From NCBI RefSeq assembly GCF_003992015.1, contig NZ_RQVK01000003.1, forward strand, positions 80,309 to 144,308: a stretch of 64,000 bases of DNA. Reading direction: 5' to 3'. A model generated the notes under the pieces. The model was not told the DNA's origin, did not search any database, and was given only the letters and a program-made list of their open reading frames with translations. Source of the stretch: Veillonella sp. VA137. Lineage in GTDB: Bacteria > Bacillota > Negativicutes > Veillonellales > Veillonellaceae. A program made the translations under genes and the position numbers. Shown piece after piece: positions 1-8,380 of this stretch; position 1 is the first letter of the stretch; each line of letters begins with the position of its first letter.

Positions 1-49
1 CCCCTTTGCGGGTATATAGTTTGCTGACGCCCTGAACTTCTAGTATCAT
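1..49 (-). CDS. ABC transporter ATP-binding protein, N-terminal fragment
   Basis: The first 16 codons of a gene that runs off the left edge. The visible N-terminus (MILEVQGVSKLYTRKG) is the usual opening of an NikE/DppF/OppF-type ATPase: a short beta strand followed by the aromatic that stacks on adenine. Its ATG overlaps the TGA of the preceding ATPase gene as ATGA, so the two are translationally coupled. By position it should be the second ATPase of the importer. The Walker motifs lie outside the window, so the family call rests on the N-terminus and context. Confidence 0.7.
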   Translation of the reverse strand, partial: MILEVQGVSKLYTRKG

Positions 50-816
50 ACTTTCACCTCCTGCAAGGACTGTAAAAGTAGTTTCGTATATTCATGTTGC
101 GGATTCGATAAAACCTCTTCGGTCTTACCGATTTCCACTAACACTCCTTCATGCATAATGCCTACGCGATCCGCCAATCTACGGGCTATCTGAATATTGT
201 GTGTGATAAACAGCAACGTATTCTGCAATCGCTGTTGCACCTCTTCTAGGACTTTCACAATATCCTGTTGCACCAATACATCAAGAGCGCTAGTCGGTTC
301 ATCTGCAATAAGTAGTTGTGGATGTATGAGTAAACTCATAACGATGGCCACACGCTGTTGCATGCCCCCACTCAGTTGAAATGGATAGGACTCAAGCAAT
401 GCCTTTCCTCGTGGTAAGGAAACAGCCTCTAGCAGATTCAAAATATCGCCTTCATCATAGGCCTTTCCATGAGAGGCTAAGATTACTTTCATCTGCTCTC
501 CAATGCGTTTGAATGGGTTTAAATAATTACCTGGATTTTGGTAAATCATGGCTATATCCACACCACGCACACCTTGCCATTCCTTAGGTCCATAAGTGAG
601 CAAATTATCTCCCCCATAGTGGATGGCTCCCGTTAGGTCTGCCTGTTCTAACAAACCTAAGAGAGCTTTCGCTACAGTAGATTTTCCGGACCCACTTTCA
701 CCAATGATGGCAAAGGTTTCATTCTGTTTTAACGTGAAAGATACCTCTTTCACGACCTTTACTCCATCGTAAGAGACGGATAAATTGTCTACGCTTACTA
801 AATCTGTATTAGTCAA
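46..816 (-). CDS. ABC transporter ATP-binding protein, NikD/DppD-like
   Basis: ATPase subunit (256 aa) of a nickel/peptide/opine-type importer; it powers substrate entry at the inner face of the membrane. Walker A GESGSGKST lies near residue 38, the signature LSGGMQQRV near 148 and Walker B LLIADEPTSALD near 169. The C-terminus is short for the oligopeptide branch, as in NikD. The start is TTG (814-816), with AAAGGA about 8 nt upstream. Both lie inside the fossil 3' end of a deleted binding-protein gene, and the TTG overlaps that gene's old stop codon. It is fourth in the order permease, permease, [lost binding protein], ATPase, ATPase. Family is clear; substrate is not. Confidence 0.9.
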   Translation of the reverse strand: MTNTDLVSVDNLSVSYDGVKVVKEVSFTLKQNETFAIIGESGSGKSTVAKALLGLLEQADLTGAIHYGGDNLLTYGPKEWQGVRGVDIAMIYQNPGNYLNPFKRIGEQMKVILASHGKAYDEGDILNLLEAVSLPRGKALLESYPFQLSGGMQQRVAIVMSLLIHPQLLIADEPTSALDVLVQQDIVKVLEEVQQRLQNTLLFITHNIQIARRLADRVGIMHEGVLVEIGKTEEVLSNPQHEYTKLLLQSLQEVKV

Positions 817-859
817 TGGTACTATCCTTTGTCATTACATAAGAATCAAATTGGGGCTA
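812..859 (-). pseudogene. Fossil 3' end of a deleted substrate-binding protein gene
   Basis: Between the permease gene and the ATPase gene the minus strand reads PQFDSYVMTKDSTID and then TAA. This matches the C-terminus of the two binding proteins in this window (PIDYYVITKDTSVE and PIDYYLMTKDITVD), and the DNA also matches 4561-4603 closely. Nothing else of that gene remains here. It shows that the operon once ran permease, permease, binding protein, ATPase, ATPase, and that all but the last 15 or so codons were deleted. Confidence 0.8.
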
Positions 860-871
860 CTATTTCGCCCT

Positions 872-1681
872 TTACACATGCCTACCATCTTGTAAGGCAT
901 CACTAATGTAATTTAATAACACAACAGTGATAAAAATTGCTAACCCTGGATAGATCAACAGCCAAGGCGCTGTTTGCAAGAAATCTCGAGCATTCAGCAA
1001 GATAGCACCCCATTCTGGTGTAGGCGGTTGTACGCCAATGCCGATCAAGGAAAAGCTTGCCACCGTAATAATCGTGTCCCCCATATGTTGAATGATGACC
1101 AACAATAGAGTCCCTCGAAGATTGGGAATCATGTAGCGACGGATAATGCGCCACAAGGACGCCCCAGACATACGTGCTACAACCACATATTGTGCTTGTT
1201 TTTCCAAATTCACCAAGTTCCGCGTAATCTTTGCGTATTCTGCCCAACGAGTTAGGCACAGTGAAATGATAATATTTTCTACAGATGGTCCCAATATACC
1301 GATGCAGGCGATGGCCACGATCATGCTAGGGAACCCTAGTAACATATCGATGCAACGTGATCCCAATTCATCAATATACCAAGGACTCATACTTAGCAAA
1401 CCACCAATACAAATGCCAATGATACTACTAATGGCAATGATGGATATGGCTATGAACAACGAATCTTGTCCGCCCCATAATATCCGTGAAAGTACATCAC
1501 GCCCCAATTGGTCCGTGCCTAATAAATGCGTTGCACTAATATCTTGTAATCTAGCCCCTAAATTTGTCTCATTAGGGTCAAAGGGAGCTAACTGAGAACC
1601 AAATAGAAAGAGTCCCATCCAAAGTATAGTCAGTAAAATGGCCCCTAAGAGTAGCTTATCTTGTTTCCATATACGAATCAT
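872..1681 (-). CDS. ABC transporter permease, NikC/DppC-like
   Basis: Inner-membrane permease (269 aa) of the importer. A first membrane segment (about residues 11-30) precedes a short external loop containing ATHLLGTDQLGRDVLSRILWG, the hallmark of DppC/NikC proteins. Five further hydrophobic segments follow, with the ATPase-contact (EAA-like) loop around residues 175-205. The start ATG overlaps the TGA of the upstream permease gene by 4 bp (ATGA). The last codons (SDALQDGRHV) recur as a fossil at 6088-6141. The partner permease and ATPases are adjacent; the substrate is not shown by the sequence. Confidence 0.9.
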   Translation of the reverse strand: MIRIWKQDKLLLGAILLTILWMGLFLFGSQLAPFDPNETNLGARLQDISATHLLGTDQLGRDVLSRILWGGQDSLFIAISIIAISSIIGICIGGLLSMSPWYIDELGSRCIDMLLGFPSMIVAIACIGILGPSVENIIISLCLTRWAEYAKITRNLVNLEKQAQYVVVARMSGASLWRIIRRYMIPNLRGTLLLVIIQHMGDTIITVASFSLIGIGVQPPTPEWGAILLNARDFLQTAPWLLIYPGLAIFITVVLLNYISDALQDGRHV

Positions 1682-2616
1682 GGGCGCCCTCCATATCTTC
1701 TTTCAGGATGAAGTAAGTACATCCATATATCCACCGATGTATTGACCACCACATAGACTAGAGAAATCCATACGATATAGCTTTGAATCACAATATAATC
1801 ACGACTAATAATACCATGCACCATGAGTTGGCCCATCCCTTTGACAGAAAATACCGTTTCAATCACTGCAGAACCGCCCAACATAGCGCCGGTCGTAATC
1901 CCTAACATGGATAACAGCACAAGGCGCACTTGAGGAATGATGTAATCACGATAGATATATGCAGTACGTATACCCATCGTTTTTGCTCCTATCACCGGCA
2001 ATGATGCATACGCTTGCACCACTGCATTGCGAACGCGACGAATGTATAAGCCACAAAACCAAATCGCCAAGGTAATACTCGGCAACACGTAAGCACTTAA
2101 CCCCTTCGTATTTGTCACAGAGAAAATAGGAATCTTCACAGCTAGCGCATATAATAACAACAATCCTACCCAAAATGCTGGTACTGCCAATGCTAGAAAA
2201 GATACTATACGCACCACATAGTCGACCCAAGTATCTTTATAATGCGCTGCCAGTCCTCCTAACCCTATCGATAGGATACTGCCTAAACCAATGGAAACCG
2301 CCACCAAGGATAAGGTCCTTGGCAAAGCACTTTGCAACAAATCTACAACGGGTACATTCAGGAAGATAGACTGCCCAAAGTCTCCATGTAACATTTGCCA
2401 CAACCAACGACCATATTGTATATACCAAGGATCATTAAGGCCTAACTCTTGTCGAATTTGTTCCACTATAGTGGGATCTGGTGTCATACCTTGCAGATAA
2501 AACCGTGCCGACACTGGATCTACAGAAGACATTTGCATTAAGAGAAACGTTCCCAATGTGACTGCCAATAATACACCTACCATAGATGCCAATTTATATA
2601 ATAATACCCGTACCAT
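1678..2616 (-). CDS. ABC transporter permease, NikB/DppB-like
   Basis: First gene of the importer operon (312 aa). It has an N-terminal membrane segment (about 9-30) and the family segment DPWYIQYGRWLWQMLHGDFGQS, with five more membrane spans. The EAA-like loop near residues 195-215 (VRNAVVQAYASLPVIGAKTMG) contacts the ATPase. It pairs with the overlapping NikC-like gene to form the channel. A ribosome site (AAAGGTGG) and a promoter (TTTACA, 18 bp, TATACT) lie directly upstream. The same promoter and leader survive as a second copy at 6147-6210. Confidence 0.9.
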   Translation of the reverse strand: MVRVLLYKLASMVGVLLAVTLGTFLLMQMSSVDPVSARFYLQGMTPDPTIVEQIRQELGLNDPWYIQYGRWLWQMLHGDFGQSIFLNVPVVDLLQSALPRTLSLVAVSIGLGSILSIGLGGLAAHYKDTWVDYVVRIVSFLALAVPAFWVGLLLLYALAVKIPIFSVTNTKGLSAYVLPSITLAIWFCGLYIRRVRNAVVQAYASLPVIGAKTMGIRTAYIYRDYIIPQVRLVLLSMLGITTGAMLGGSAVIETVFSVKGMGQLMVHGIISRDYIVIQSYIVWISLVYVVVNTSVDIWMYLLHPERRYGGRP

Positions 2617-2651
2617 ATCAATCCACCTTTCTTATATACATTCTCTATTAA

Positions 2652-2681
2652 AGTATATAGGATAGGGCCTCTCTTTGTAAA
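2652..2681 (-). promoter_or_regulatory. Promoter of the importer operon
   Basis: On the minus strand TTTACA (2676-2681) and TATACT (2652-2657) are separated by 18 bp, about 36 bp upstream of the first permease gene. The same elements with the same spacing recur at 6175-6204, where the second operon copy decayed. That conservation supports the call. Confidence 0.65.
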
Positions 2682-2775
2682 TATAACATTTTTATTTTAT
2701 TCCTCATATCTGATTAAATATATAATTGCAAAAGCATTTAGCAACTTATACACTTCCAATATATATCCGCTTTTA

Positions 2776-2813
2776 TGAGAATCATTGTCTTTTATAGAAA
2801 AATACAGTATAAT
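2776..2813 (+). promoter_or_regulatory. Promoter of binding protein gene with Fur-like box
   Basis: TTGTCT (2785-2790), 17 bp, then TATAAT (2808-2813), about 35 bp before the start codon. A 15-base sequence at 2776-2790, TGAGAATCATTGTCT, fits the 7-1-7 Fur consensus TGATAATNATTATCA at all but three positions and covers the -35. Repression by a Fur-type metal sensor is inferred. No second box was seen on the permease side. Confidence 0.55.
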
Positions 2814-2848
2814 ATAGTTATTATTAAGTTTTTTTATAAGGAGGATAT

Positions 2849-4366
2849 ATGAAAAAATGGGTTGCACTAGCAATGACGCTGTTTGTTGCTATCGGTTTAA
2901 TTGCTGGCTGTGGTTCTGATGAATCAAGCAAAAATGGCAAGCATTTGAATCTTGGTTTATATTGGTTTGGTGAAACATTGAACCCTACACATGAATGGGA
3001 TGCGTGGACATTGACACGAATCGGTGCCGGTGAAACGTTGGCAACGGTAAGTTCAGATATGAAATTCGAACCTCAGTTAGCCGATTCCTGGGAAGTGGTG
3101 GATCCTTTAACATGGAAATTCCATATTCGCGAAAACGTAAAATTCCATAATGGTTCTATGATGACACCTGCGGCGGTAAAAGCATCTATTGAACGTACAA
3201 TCGCCGAAAGCAAGCGTTCCAAAGAAGCTGTAAAGATAGACTCTATTACAGTAGATGGTCAAAACCTAATCATTAAAACAACAGAACCAAATGTTGATTT
3301 ACTAGCTAGTTTAACTGAGCCTGCTTTTGTCATCGTAGATGTACAAGGTACAACAGATATGGATAATACGCCAATTTTGACTGGTCCTTACAAAATTGTA
3401 AAACATACAAAAAAAGAAGAAATTCAGTTGGCGCAGTTCAAAGAATACTGGGGTGGAACACCTGCTTTAGATTCTTTAACAGTTAAAGATCTAGAAGATA
3501 ATAATAAACGTGCTATGGCTCTACAGTCTAAAGATGTAGATATGATCCAAAAGGTAGATAGTGCTAATCGAAGTTTATTTGAAAAGGGTGATTATAACAT
3601 CATTGAGTCCGCAGGGGTTCGTACATATATGCTACAGTTGAATGTCCGTAAAGGCAATGTATTATCAAATCCAACCGTACGAGCAGCTATCGCAAATATG
3701 ATCGACTATGATGCATTAGCAAAAGTAATCGGTAATGGTGCCGTTACTGGAGGTGCCCCATTCCCTCCAACAGCTAACCTAGGCTTTGACGAACTAAAAA
3801 ATAAACAACATAAAGATTTAGCTAAAGCAGATGCATTACTAAAACAAGCTGGTTACACAAAACAAGGTGATACCTACATGAAAGATGGCAAACCATTACA
3901 TTTAGTGTTAGCTCTTTTTGGTAAAGATAGTAGCGTTTACGAAAAACTTCAAGATGATTTAAAACGAGCTGGTGTTGAAGTCGAATTAAAACGTGTACAA
4001 GGTCCTGATGAATTATTAACTTTAGCTCCTAATGGTTTTGATATGGGAGAAACAAACTGGGTAACAATGTCCACAAATGATCCATATTGGTTCCTTAGCC
4101 TAGCTTTCAAAAGTGGTGCCAAATCCAATCGTGGCGACTATTCGAATCCGAAGGTTGATGAGTTAATTAATAAAATGGCAGCCACATTTAACGAAGAAGA
4201 ACGCACAGCGATTGTCAAGGATATTCAAAATGTGTTACTAGAAGATAACGCTGGTTATTTCTTATACTATCCAAGTGCCACTGTAGTAACAACAAAACGA
4301 GTAAAAAATGTGAAAGTATTCCCTATTGACTACTATGTGATTACAAAAGACACCTCTGTAGAATAA
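2849..4366 (+). CDS. ABC transporter substrate-binding lipoprotein (SBP_bac_5, nickel/peptide type)
   Basis: Extracytoplasmic binding protein (505 aa) for the importer encoded divergently upstream. The signal peptide ends in the lipobox LIAGC, so it should be lipid-anchored at Cys21. The mature start (GETLNPTHEWDAWTLTRIGAGETLA) resembles NikA/CntA proteins, which bind Ni, Co or metallophore complexes. Family 5 features follow throughout: LADSWEVVDPLTWKFHIRENVKFHNG, and TGPYKIV near residue 184. AGGAGG precedes the ATG. A Fur-like box in the promoter favours a metal-related substrate, but peptides cannot be excluded. It is now divergent from the permeases, although a fossil shows the ancestral gene lay inside their operon. 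Confidence 0.9.
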   Translation: MKKWVALAMTLFVAIGLIAGCGSDESSKNGKHLNLGLYWFGETLNPTHEWDAWTLTRIGAGETLATVSSDMKFEPQLADSWEVVDPLTWKFHIRENVKFHNGSMMTPAAVKASIERTIAESKRSKEAVKIDSITVDGQNLIIKTTEPNVDLLASLTEPAFVIVDVQGTTDMDNTPILTGPYKIVKHTKKEEIQLAQFKEYWGGTPALDSLTVKDLEDNNKRAMALQSKDVDMIQKVDSANRSLFEKGDYNIIESAGVRTYMLQLNVRKGNVLSNPTVRAAIANMIDYDALAKVIGNGAVTGGAPFPPTANLGFDELKNKQHKDLAKADALLKQAGYTKQGDTYMKDGKPLHLVLALFGKDSSVYEKLQDDLKRAGVEVELKRVQGPDELLTLAPNGFDMGETNWVTMSTNDPYWFLSLAFKSGAKSNRGDYSNPKVDELINKMAATFNEEERTAIVKDIQNVLLEDNAGYFLYYPSATVVTTKRVKNVKVFPIDYYVITKDTSVE

Positions 4367-4430
4367 AGGTATACTGCATTCAGTTTCTTTTAAATAAGAA
4401 CTGTACAAAATATAACTATAATAAAATAAA

Positions 4431-4502
4431 AAGAAACATAAGTGAGATACATGATATATAACTGATTTCAGGTATAACAAAGTAGCCTCACTTATGTTTC
4501 TT
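4431..4502. terminator. Bidirectional terminator between two convergent binding-protein genes
   Basis: A perfect 16-bp stem (AAGAAACATAAGTGAG at 4431-4446 with its complement at 4487-4502) encloses a 40-nt loop. T-rich tracts flank it on both strands, so it can end the intact gene on the plus strand and the decayed copy on the minus strand. Confidence 0.8.
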
Positions 4503-4561
4503 TTTTTATAGTTTTACGTTTCTCATCAAAAGGACATCATGAATACAATTTACTTTGCTAT

Positions 4562-6076
4562 TTAGTCAACGGTAATGTCCTTCGTCATTAAATAATAATC
4601 GATTGGGAATGCTTGTGCATTATGAACGCGTTTGCTTGTTACCACAGAGGATACTGGGTAGTACAAGAAGTAGGCCGCATTATCTTGAATTAAGATATTT
4701 TGGATTTCTTTTGTAATGTTACGACGTTCTTCTGCATCAAAGGTATTTGTCATTTTGTCCAACAATGCATCTACACGAGGGTTAGAGTACTCACCACGGT
4801 TTGCTTTCGTACCTGTTGCAAATAAAGCAGATAAGAAACGGAACGGGTCATTACTTGTTAAGGTAGACCAGTTATTTTCACCCATAGTTAAATTGTCGGT
4901 AGCACCGCCTAAGACATCGTCAGCGCTTTGTACACGTTTTAACTCTACTTGTACACCAGCAGCTTTTAAGTCAGATTGGATTTTTTCATAGGATACAGTG
5001 TCTTTACCCCATACACCCATAGTTAATTGCAATGGTTGACCATCTTTTGTGTATACGTCGCCCTCTTTTGTGTAACCAGCTTGTTTTAACAATTCATCTG
5101 CTTTTGCTAAGTCTAGATGTTGTTTGTTTGGTAAGCTATCGAAGCCTAAGTTTGCTGTTGGAGGGAATGTAGCGCCCCCTGGAATAGCACCATTACCCAA
5201 TGCTTTTGCCAATCCTTCATAGTCGATCATATAAGAGATAGCTGCACGCACCATTGTATTCGCTAATGGAGAACCTTCTTTCATGTTGATTTGTAACATG
5301 TGTGTACGAACACCCGCTACTTCTAACAAATTGTAGTCTTTATTTTCGAATAAGCCACGGTTAGCACCATCTACTTTTTGAATAATATCTACTTCTTTAG
5401 ATTGTAATGCCATCGCACGTTTGCTGTTGTCTTCGATATTTTTAACTGTTAACGTATCTAAACCAGGTGTGCCACCCCAATACTCTTTATGTTGTTCTAG
5501 TTGAATTTCTTCTTGTTTCGTATGTTTCACGATTTTGTAAGGACCTGTTAAGATTGGTGCATTTTCCATATCTTTTGTGTCCGCCACATCCACGATAACA
5601 AAAGCCGGTTCTGTTAAGTCTGCCAATAAATGTGCATTTGGCTCTATTGTTTTGAAGATCAAGTTTTGACCATCTACAGTGATACTTTCAATTTTGATGG
5701 CATCCTTAGAGCGTTTGCTGTTAGCAATCGTTCTTTCGATGGATGCTTTCACCATATCTGGAGTCATCACAACGCCATTATGGAATTTTACATTTTCACG
5801 GATATGGAATTTTCAAGTCAATGGGTCTACATTTTCCCAAGAATCTGCCAATTGTGGTTGGAATGTCATATCTTTGTCTACTGTCGCCAATGTTTCACCG
5901 GCACCAATACGAGTCAATGTCCACGCATCCCATTCATGCGTTGGATCCAAAGTTTCACCAAACCAGAATAAACCTAAGCCTGCATGCTTGCCACTTTTAC
6001 TAGTGTCTGAACCGCATCCAGCTAATAAGCCTAGGGCAACAACCAATGTCATTGCTAGTACTAACCAACGTTTCAT
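4562..6076 (-). pseudogene. Second substrate-binding lipoprotein gene, interrupted by an in-frame TGA
   Basis: A paralogue of the binding protein at 2849-4366. It has a lipobox signal peptide (LLAGC) and full-length similarity over 504 codons. Reading is broken by one codon: TGA at 5813-5815, where the intact copy has TGG (Trp, in DPLTWKFHI). The frame is the same on both sides, so this is a point nonsense change and not a frameshift. The downstream part could restart only at GTG/ATG near 5770 without a signal peptide. The gene directly follows a fossil of the NikC-like permease and sits behind a duplicated operon promoter. A sequencing error is the main alternative. Confidence 0.85.
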
Positions 6077-6087
6077 AGTTCCTCCTT

Positions 6088-6210
6088 TTACACGTGCTTA
6101 CCATCTTGTAAGGCATCGCTAACGTAATAACACAACGGTGATACAATCCACCTTTCCTATATACTCTGCCTTCTAGTATATAGGGTATGACCTCTATTTG
6201 TAAATATTCC
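6088..6210 (-). pseudogene. Fossil of a duplicated importer operon (promoter/leader fused to the permease 3' end)
   Basis: On the minus strand 6147-6210 repeats the promoter and leader of the importer operon (compare 2619-2685: TTTACA, 18 bp, TATACT and the AAAGGTGG ribosome site). Near 6142 this joins directly to the last codons of a NikC-like permease (SDALQDGKHV and TAA at 6088-6090; compare 872-930). Everything between, both permease genes, is gone: about 1.7 kb by comparison with the intact copy. The second binding-protein gene starts 11 nt after the fossil stop codon. Confidence 0.8.
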
Positions 6211-6432
6211 AATCATGAAATTAATGCATAACTATTCTTCTAGTATAGCTGATAGGGTGTTCATTTATATATGTTTACAGGTATTTTTCAAAACATTTTA
6301 TTAGTTTTATTCCTTTATATCGTATTAACATGTATTTGTGATGTTATATAAAGTACAAAAAAAATCCGCGCTCTTAGCACGGATTTTTTATTTTTGATAA
6401 ATATCCTCATTACGTTTATCTTAAAAGTATGC
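6211..6432. other. A+T-rich intergenic stretch with a minus-strand terminator
   Basis: No coding potential was seen. At 6359-6389 AAAAAATCCG pairs with CGGATTTTTT around an 11-nt loop. On the minus strand the stem is followed by eight T, so it would end transcripts coming from purB or from the antisense RNA of the neighbouring toxin locus before they enter the decayed ABC operon. Confidence 0.65.
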
Positions 6433-6438
6433 TATACT
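6410..6438 (+). promoter_or_regulatory. Promoter of Fst-like toxin mRNA
   Basis: TTACGT (6410-6415), 17 bp, TATACT (6433-6438). Transcription would begin near 6445, giving a toxin mRNA of about 180 nt that ends at the hairpin at 6595-6622. Confidence 0.6.
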
Positions 6439-6473
6439 TTAATTGCCTCTTTAATAAGAAAGGAGGTGATGAC

Positions 6474-6590
6474 ATGTTCGAGGTATATCAATCCTTAAAC
6501 TTGGGATCCTTTCTTCCCCCTATTTTGCAAGGTATCGTAATACATGTAGTAGCATACATTTTAATCGATATCTATAAAAATAGAAAATAG
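6474..6590 (+). CDS. Fst-like type I toxin peptide (38 aa)
   Basis: A 38-residue hydrophobic peptide with a very strong ribosome site (AAGGAGGTGATG) placed just before the ATG. It has the Fst/Ldr toxin pattern: a short N-terminus, the PPILQG (P-x-x-x-G) motif around residues 20-25, one membrane span and a charged tail (DIYKNRK). Such peptides insert in the membrane and are silenced by an antisense RNA. Here the surrounding DNA matches the par design: a short mRNA, a shared bidirectional terminator, two direct repeats duplicated beyond it, and a convergent promoter. Similarity to Fst is by motif only. Confidence 0.7.
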   Translation: MFEVYQSLNLGSFLPPILQGIVIHVVAYILIDIYKNRK

Positions 6591-6594
6591 AAAG

Positions 6595-6622
6595 AAAAAG
6601 GACGGCGGCAACCGTCCTTTTT
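6595..6622. terminator. Bidirectional terminator shared by toxin mRNA and antisense RNA
   Basis: AAAAAGGACGG (6595-6605) pairs perfectly with CCGTCCTTTTT (6612-6622) around a 6-nt loop, with T-runs on both strands. It starts five bases after the toxin stop codon. In par-type loci this shared stem-loop is also a site of RNA-RNA contact. Confidence 0.85.
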
Positions 6623-6702
6623 TTGTTTGACAACATGCTCGAGTTATCAATCCTTATTTACTAACCTAATTATATACTATCCACGCTTAAAATACAAGGT
6701 AT
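6595..6702 (-). ncRNA. Putative antitoxin RNA (RNA II-like) of the Fst-like locus
   Basis: A minus-strand TATAAT (6708-6713) overlaps the purB stop codon. It would start an RNA near 6701, at the very edge of repeat b, running through repeat a to the bidirectional terminator: about 105 nt. It would carry complements of both repeats found in the toxin mRNA, one of them close behind the start codon. The -35 is poor, so the promoter rests on the -10 and on position. Confidence 0.55.
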
Positions 6703-6708
6703 CGCAGA

Positions 6709-8004
6709 TTATAATCCAAAGCGAGCCATAATGGTATCTACATGACGTAACAATGGTATTGGATCAAAGCAAGCATCAATTTCTTCTGCGCTTAGGTATT
6801 TTGCAATCTCTGGATCAGATTTTAATCCTGTAGCGAAGTCTTTACCTTCCAACCAACGAGCCATAGCATGACGTTGCACCCAACGATAGGCTTCATCACG
6901 AACAGCCCCTTTATCCACCAAATGCGTTAAAATCGTTTGGCTAAATACAAGACCACCTGTTAAGTTCAAGTTTTTCATCATATTTTCTGGGTATACTAAC
7001 AATTTATCTACCGTACGTGTAGCTAGATGAATCATGTAATCCAATGTAATCGTTGCATCTGGTAAAATCACACGTTCTACAGAGCTGTGAGAAATATCGC
7101 GCTCATGCCACAAAGCTTGGTCTTCAAAGGCTGCTTGTGCATGACCACGTAAGATACGAGCTAAACCGCAAATTCTTTCACACGTAATTGGATTGCGTTT
7201 ATGTGGCATCGCAGAGGAACCTTTTTGTTTCGGGCTGAAATACTCTTCCGCTTCACGCACTTCAGTACGTTGTAAATGACGAATTTCCAAAGCAATACGA
7301 TCCAAGGTACCACCGATAACAGCAATCATAGACAACAATTCTGCATGACGGTCGCGAGATACTACCTGTGTAGCTACTTTCACTGGTTCTAAACCCAATT
7401 TTTCACATACATATTGTTCCACAAATGGATCGATATTAGAGTATGTTCCTACAGCACCAGACAATTTGCCTACTGCTACGGATTGACGAGCCTGTTCTAA
7501 ACGAGCAATGTCACGGTCAATTTCAGACATCCAGTTCACTAGCTTCACGCCAAATGTAATAGGTTCCCCATGAATACCATGCGTACGGCCAATCATCGGT
7601 GTATATTTGAACTCTACCGCACGACGAGCCAAGACGTCACGGAAATTACGCAAGCCTTTTAACAACAAGTCGCAAGCTTGTTTCATCATGTATCCTAATG
7701 CAGTATCCTTTACATCTGTGGACGTTAAGCCAAGATGGATGTATTTAGCAAACTCTGGACCTACGTACTCGCCTACGGCAGTGACAAAGGAGATGATGTC
7801 ATGATTCGTTTCTCGTTCAATCTCACGAATCCGTTCTACTTGAAAGTCCCCTTTCTCACGAATCGCTACGGCCGCTTCTTTTGGGATAATCCCCAATTCT
7901 GCCTGCGCTTCCGATGCCAAAATTTCAACTAATAACATCGTATCGAACTCATTGCGTTCGCTCCAAATATGTCCCATCTCTTCACGAGTGTAGCGATTAA
8001 TCAT
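6709..8004 (-). CDS. purB: Adenylosuccinate lyase
   Basis: Catalyses two fumarate-releasing steps of purine synthesis: SAICAR to AICAR, and adenylosuccinate to AMP. The 431-aa length is normal. The superfamily signature SSAMPHKRNP (near residues 261-270) carries the flexible catalytic loop with its Ser. TSTDVKDTA, near residue 95, and GRTHGIHGEPITFG, near 140 with the catalytic His, are typical of PurB. An A/GGAG-type site precedes the ATG. It is a monocistronic unit. Its 3' end overlaps the presumed promoter of the antisense RNA of the Fst-like locus. Confidence 0.97.
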   Translation of the reverse strand: MINRYTREEMGHIWSERNEFDTMLLVEILASEAQAELGIIPKEAAVAIREKGDFQVERIREIERETNHDIISFVTAVGEYVGPEFAKYIHLGLTSTDVKDTALGYMMKQACDLLLKGLRNFRDVLARRAVEFKYTPMIGRTHGIHGEPITFGVKLVNWMSEIDRDIARLEQARQSVAVGKLSGAVGTYSNIDPFVEQYVCEKLGLEPVKVATQVVSRDRHAELLSMIAVIGGTLDRIALEIRHLQRTEVREAEEYFSPKQKGSSAMPHKRNPITCERICGLARILRGHAQAAFEDQALWHERDISHSSVERVILPDATITLDYMIHLATRTVDKLLVYPENMMKNLNLTGGLVFSQTILTHLVDKGAVRDEAYRWVQRHAMARWLEGKDFATGLKSDPEIAKYLSAEEIDACFDPIPLLRHVDTIMARFGL

Positions 8005-8380
8005 ACTATAACTCCTTTATCTAATCCGTTTCCTCATGGAAATCCTTTGACCATCCATTGTGAAAGTCATACCTCTTAGGGTATTCCATATTACTCTATC
8101 ATTATACAAAAATCAGGGGCAACTGTCAGCTATTAGTTGACCGTTCAACAATTATAAAGTGGTTGTCAACTATTAGTTGACAACCACTCAGCAACAGAAA
8201 GCACATTCTCAATTCTCTAAATATATCAGACTAGTGCATCACAAGAACCTCTACATCACTTCTAAAAACTGATCTACATGAAAGTTTTTAGAAGCAATAC
8301 GACTATTCTAAGGAAATATATTAATTGGGCAACAAAATTTTTATAGCATCAAGACGAACTGTCAACTAACAGTTGACAGT
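8005..8380. other. Palindrome-rich intergenic region between purB and the MFS gene
   Basis: 376 bp without a gene. It holds three related palindromes (8121-8145, 8159-8187, 8356-8382) and one unrelated hairpin (8259-8294), each listed separately. The purB promoter should lie near 8010-8110, but no convincing -35/-10 pair was picked out. Confidence 0.5.

Larger units (their letters stand above)
6486..6704. repeat. par-type paired direct repeats of the Fst-like locus
   Basis: Repeat a, TATCAATCCTTA, occurs at 6486-6497 (codons 5-8 of the toxin) and at 6645-6656. Repeat b, CAAGGTATCG, occurs at 6528-6537 and at 6695-6704. The members lie on opposite sides of the terminator in the same orientation. 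Convergent transcripts would therefore carry complementary copies, which is how RNA I and RNA II interact in the enterococcal par locus. Confidence 0.75.

Noticed and set aside
4562..6076. Frameshift, or selenocysteine/Trp recoding of the internal TGA
   Set aside because: The frame is unchanged across 5813-5815, so it is not a frameshift. The paralogue has Trp there, no selenocysteine insertion hairpin was seen, and the other genes use TGA as stop.
5679..6122. 147-aa ORF opposite the second binding-protein gene
   Set aside because: It is antisense to a recognisable gene, with composition explained by that gene.
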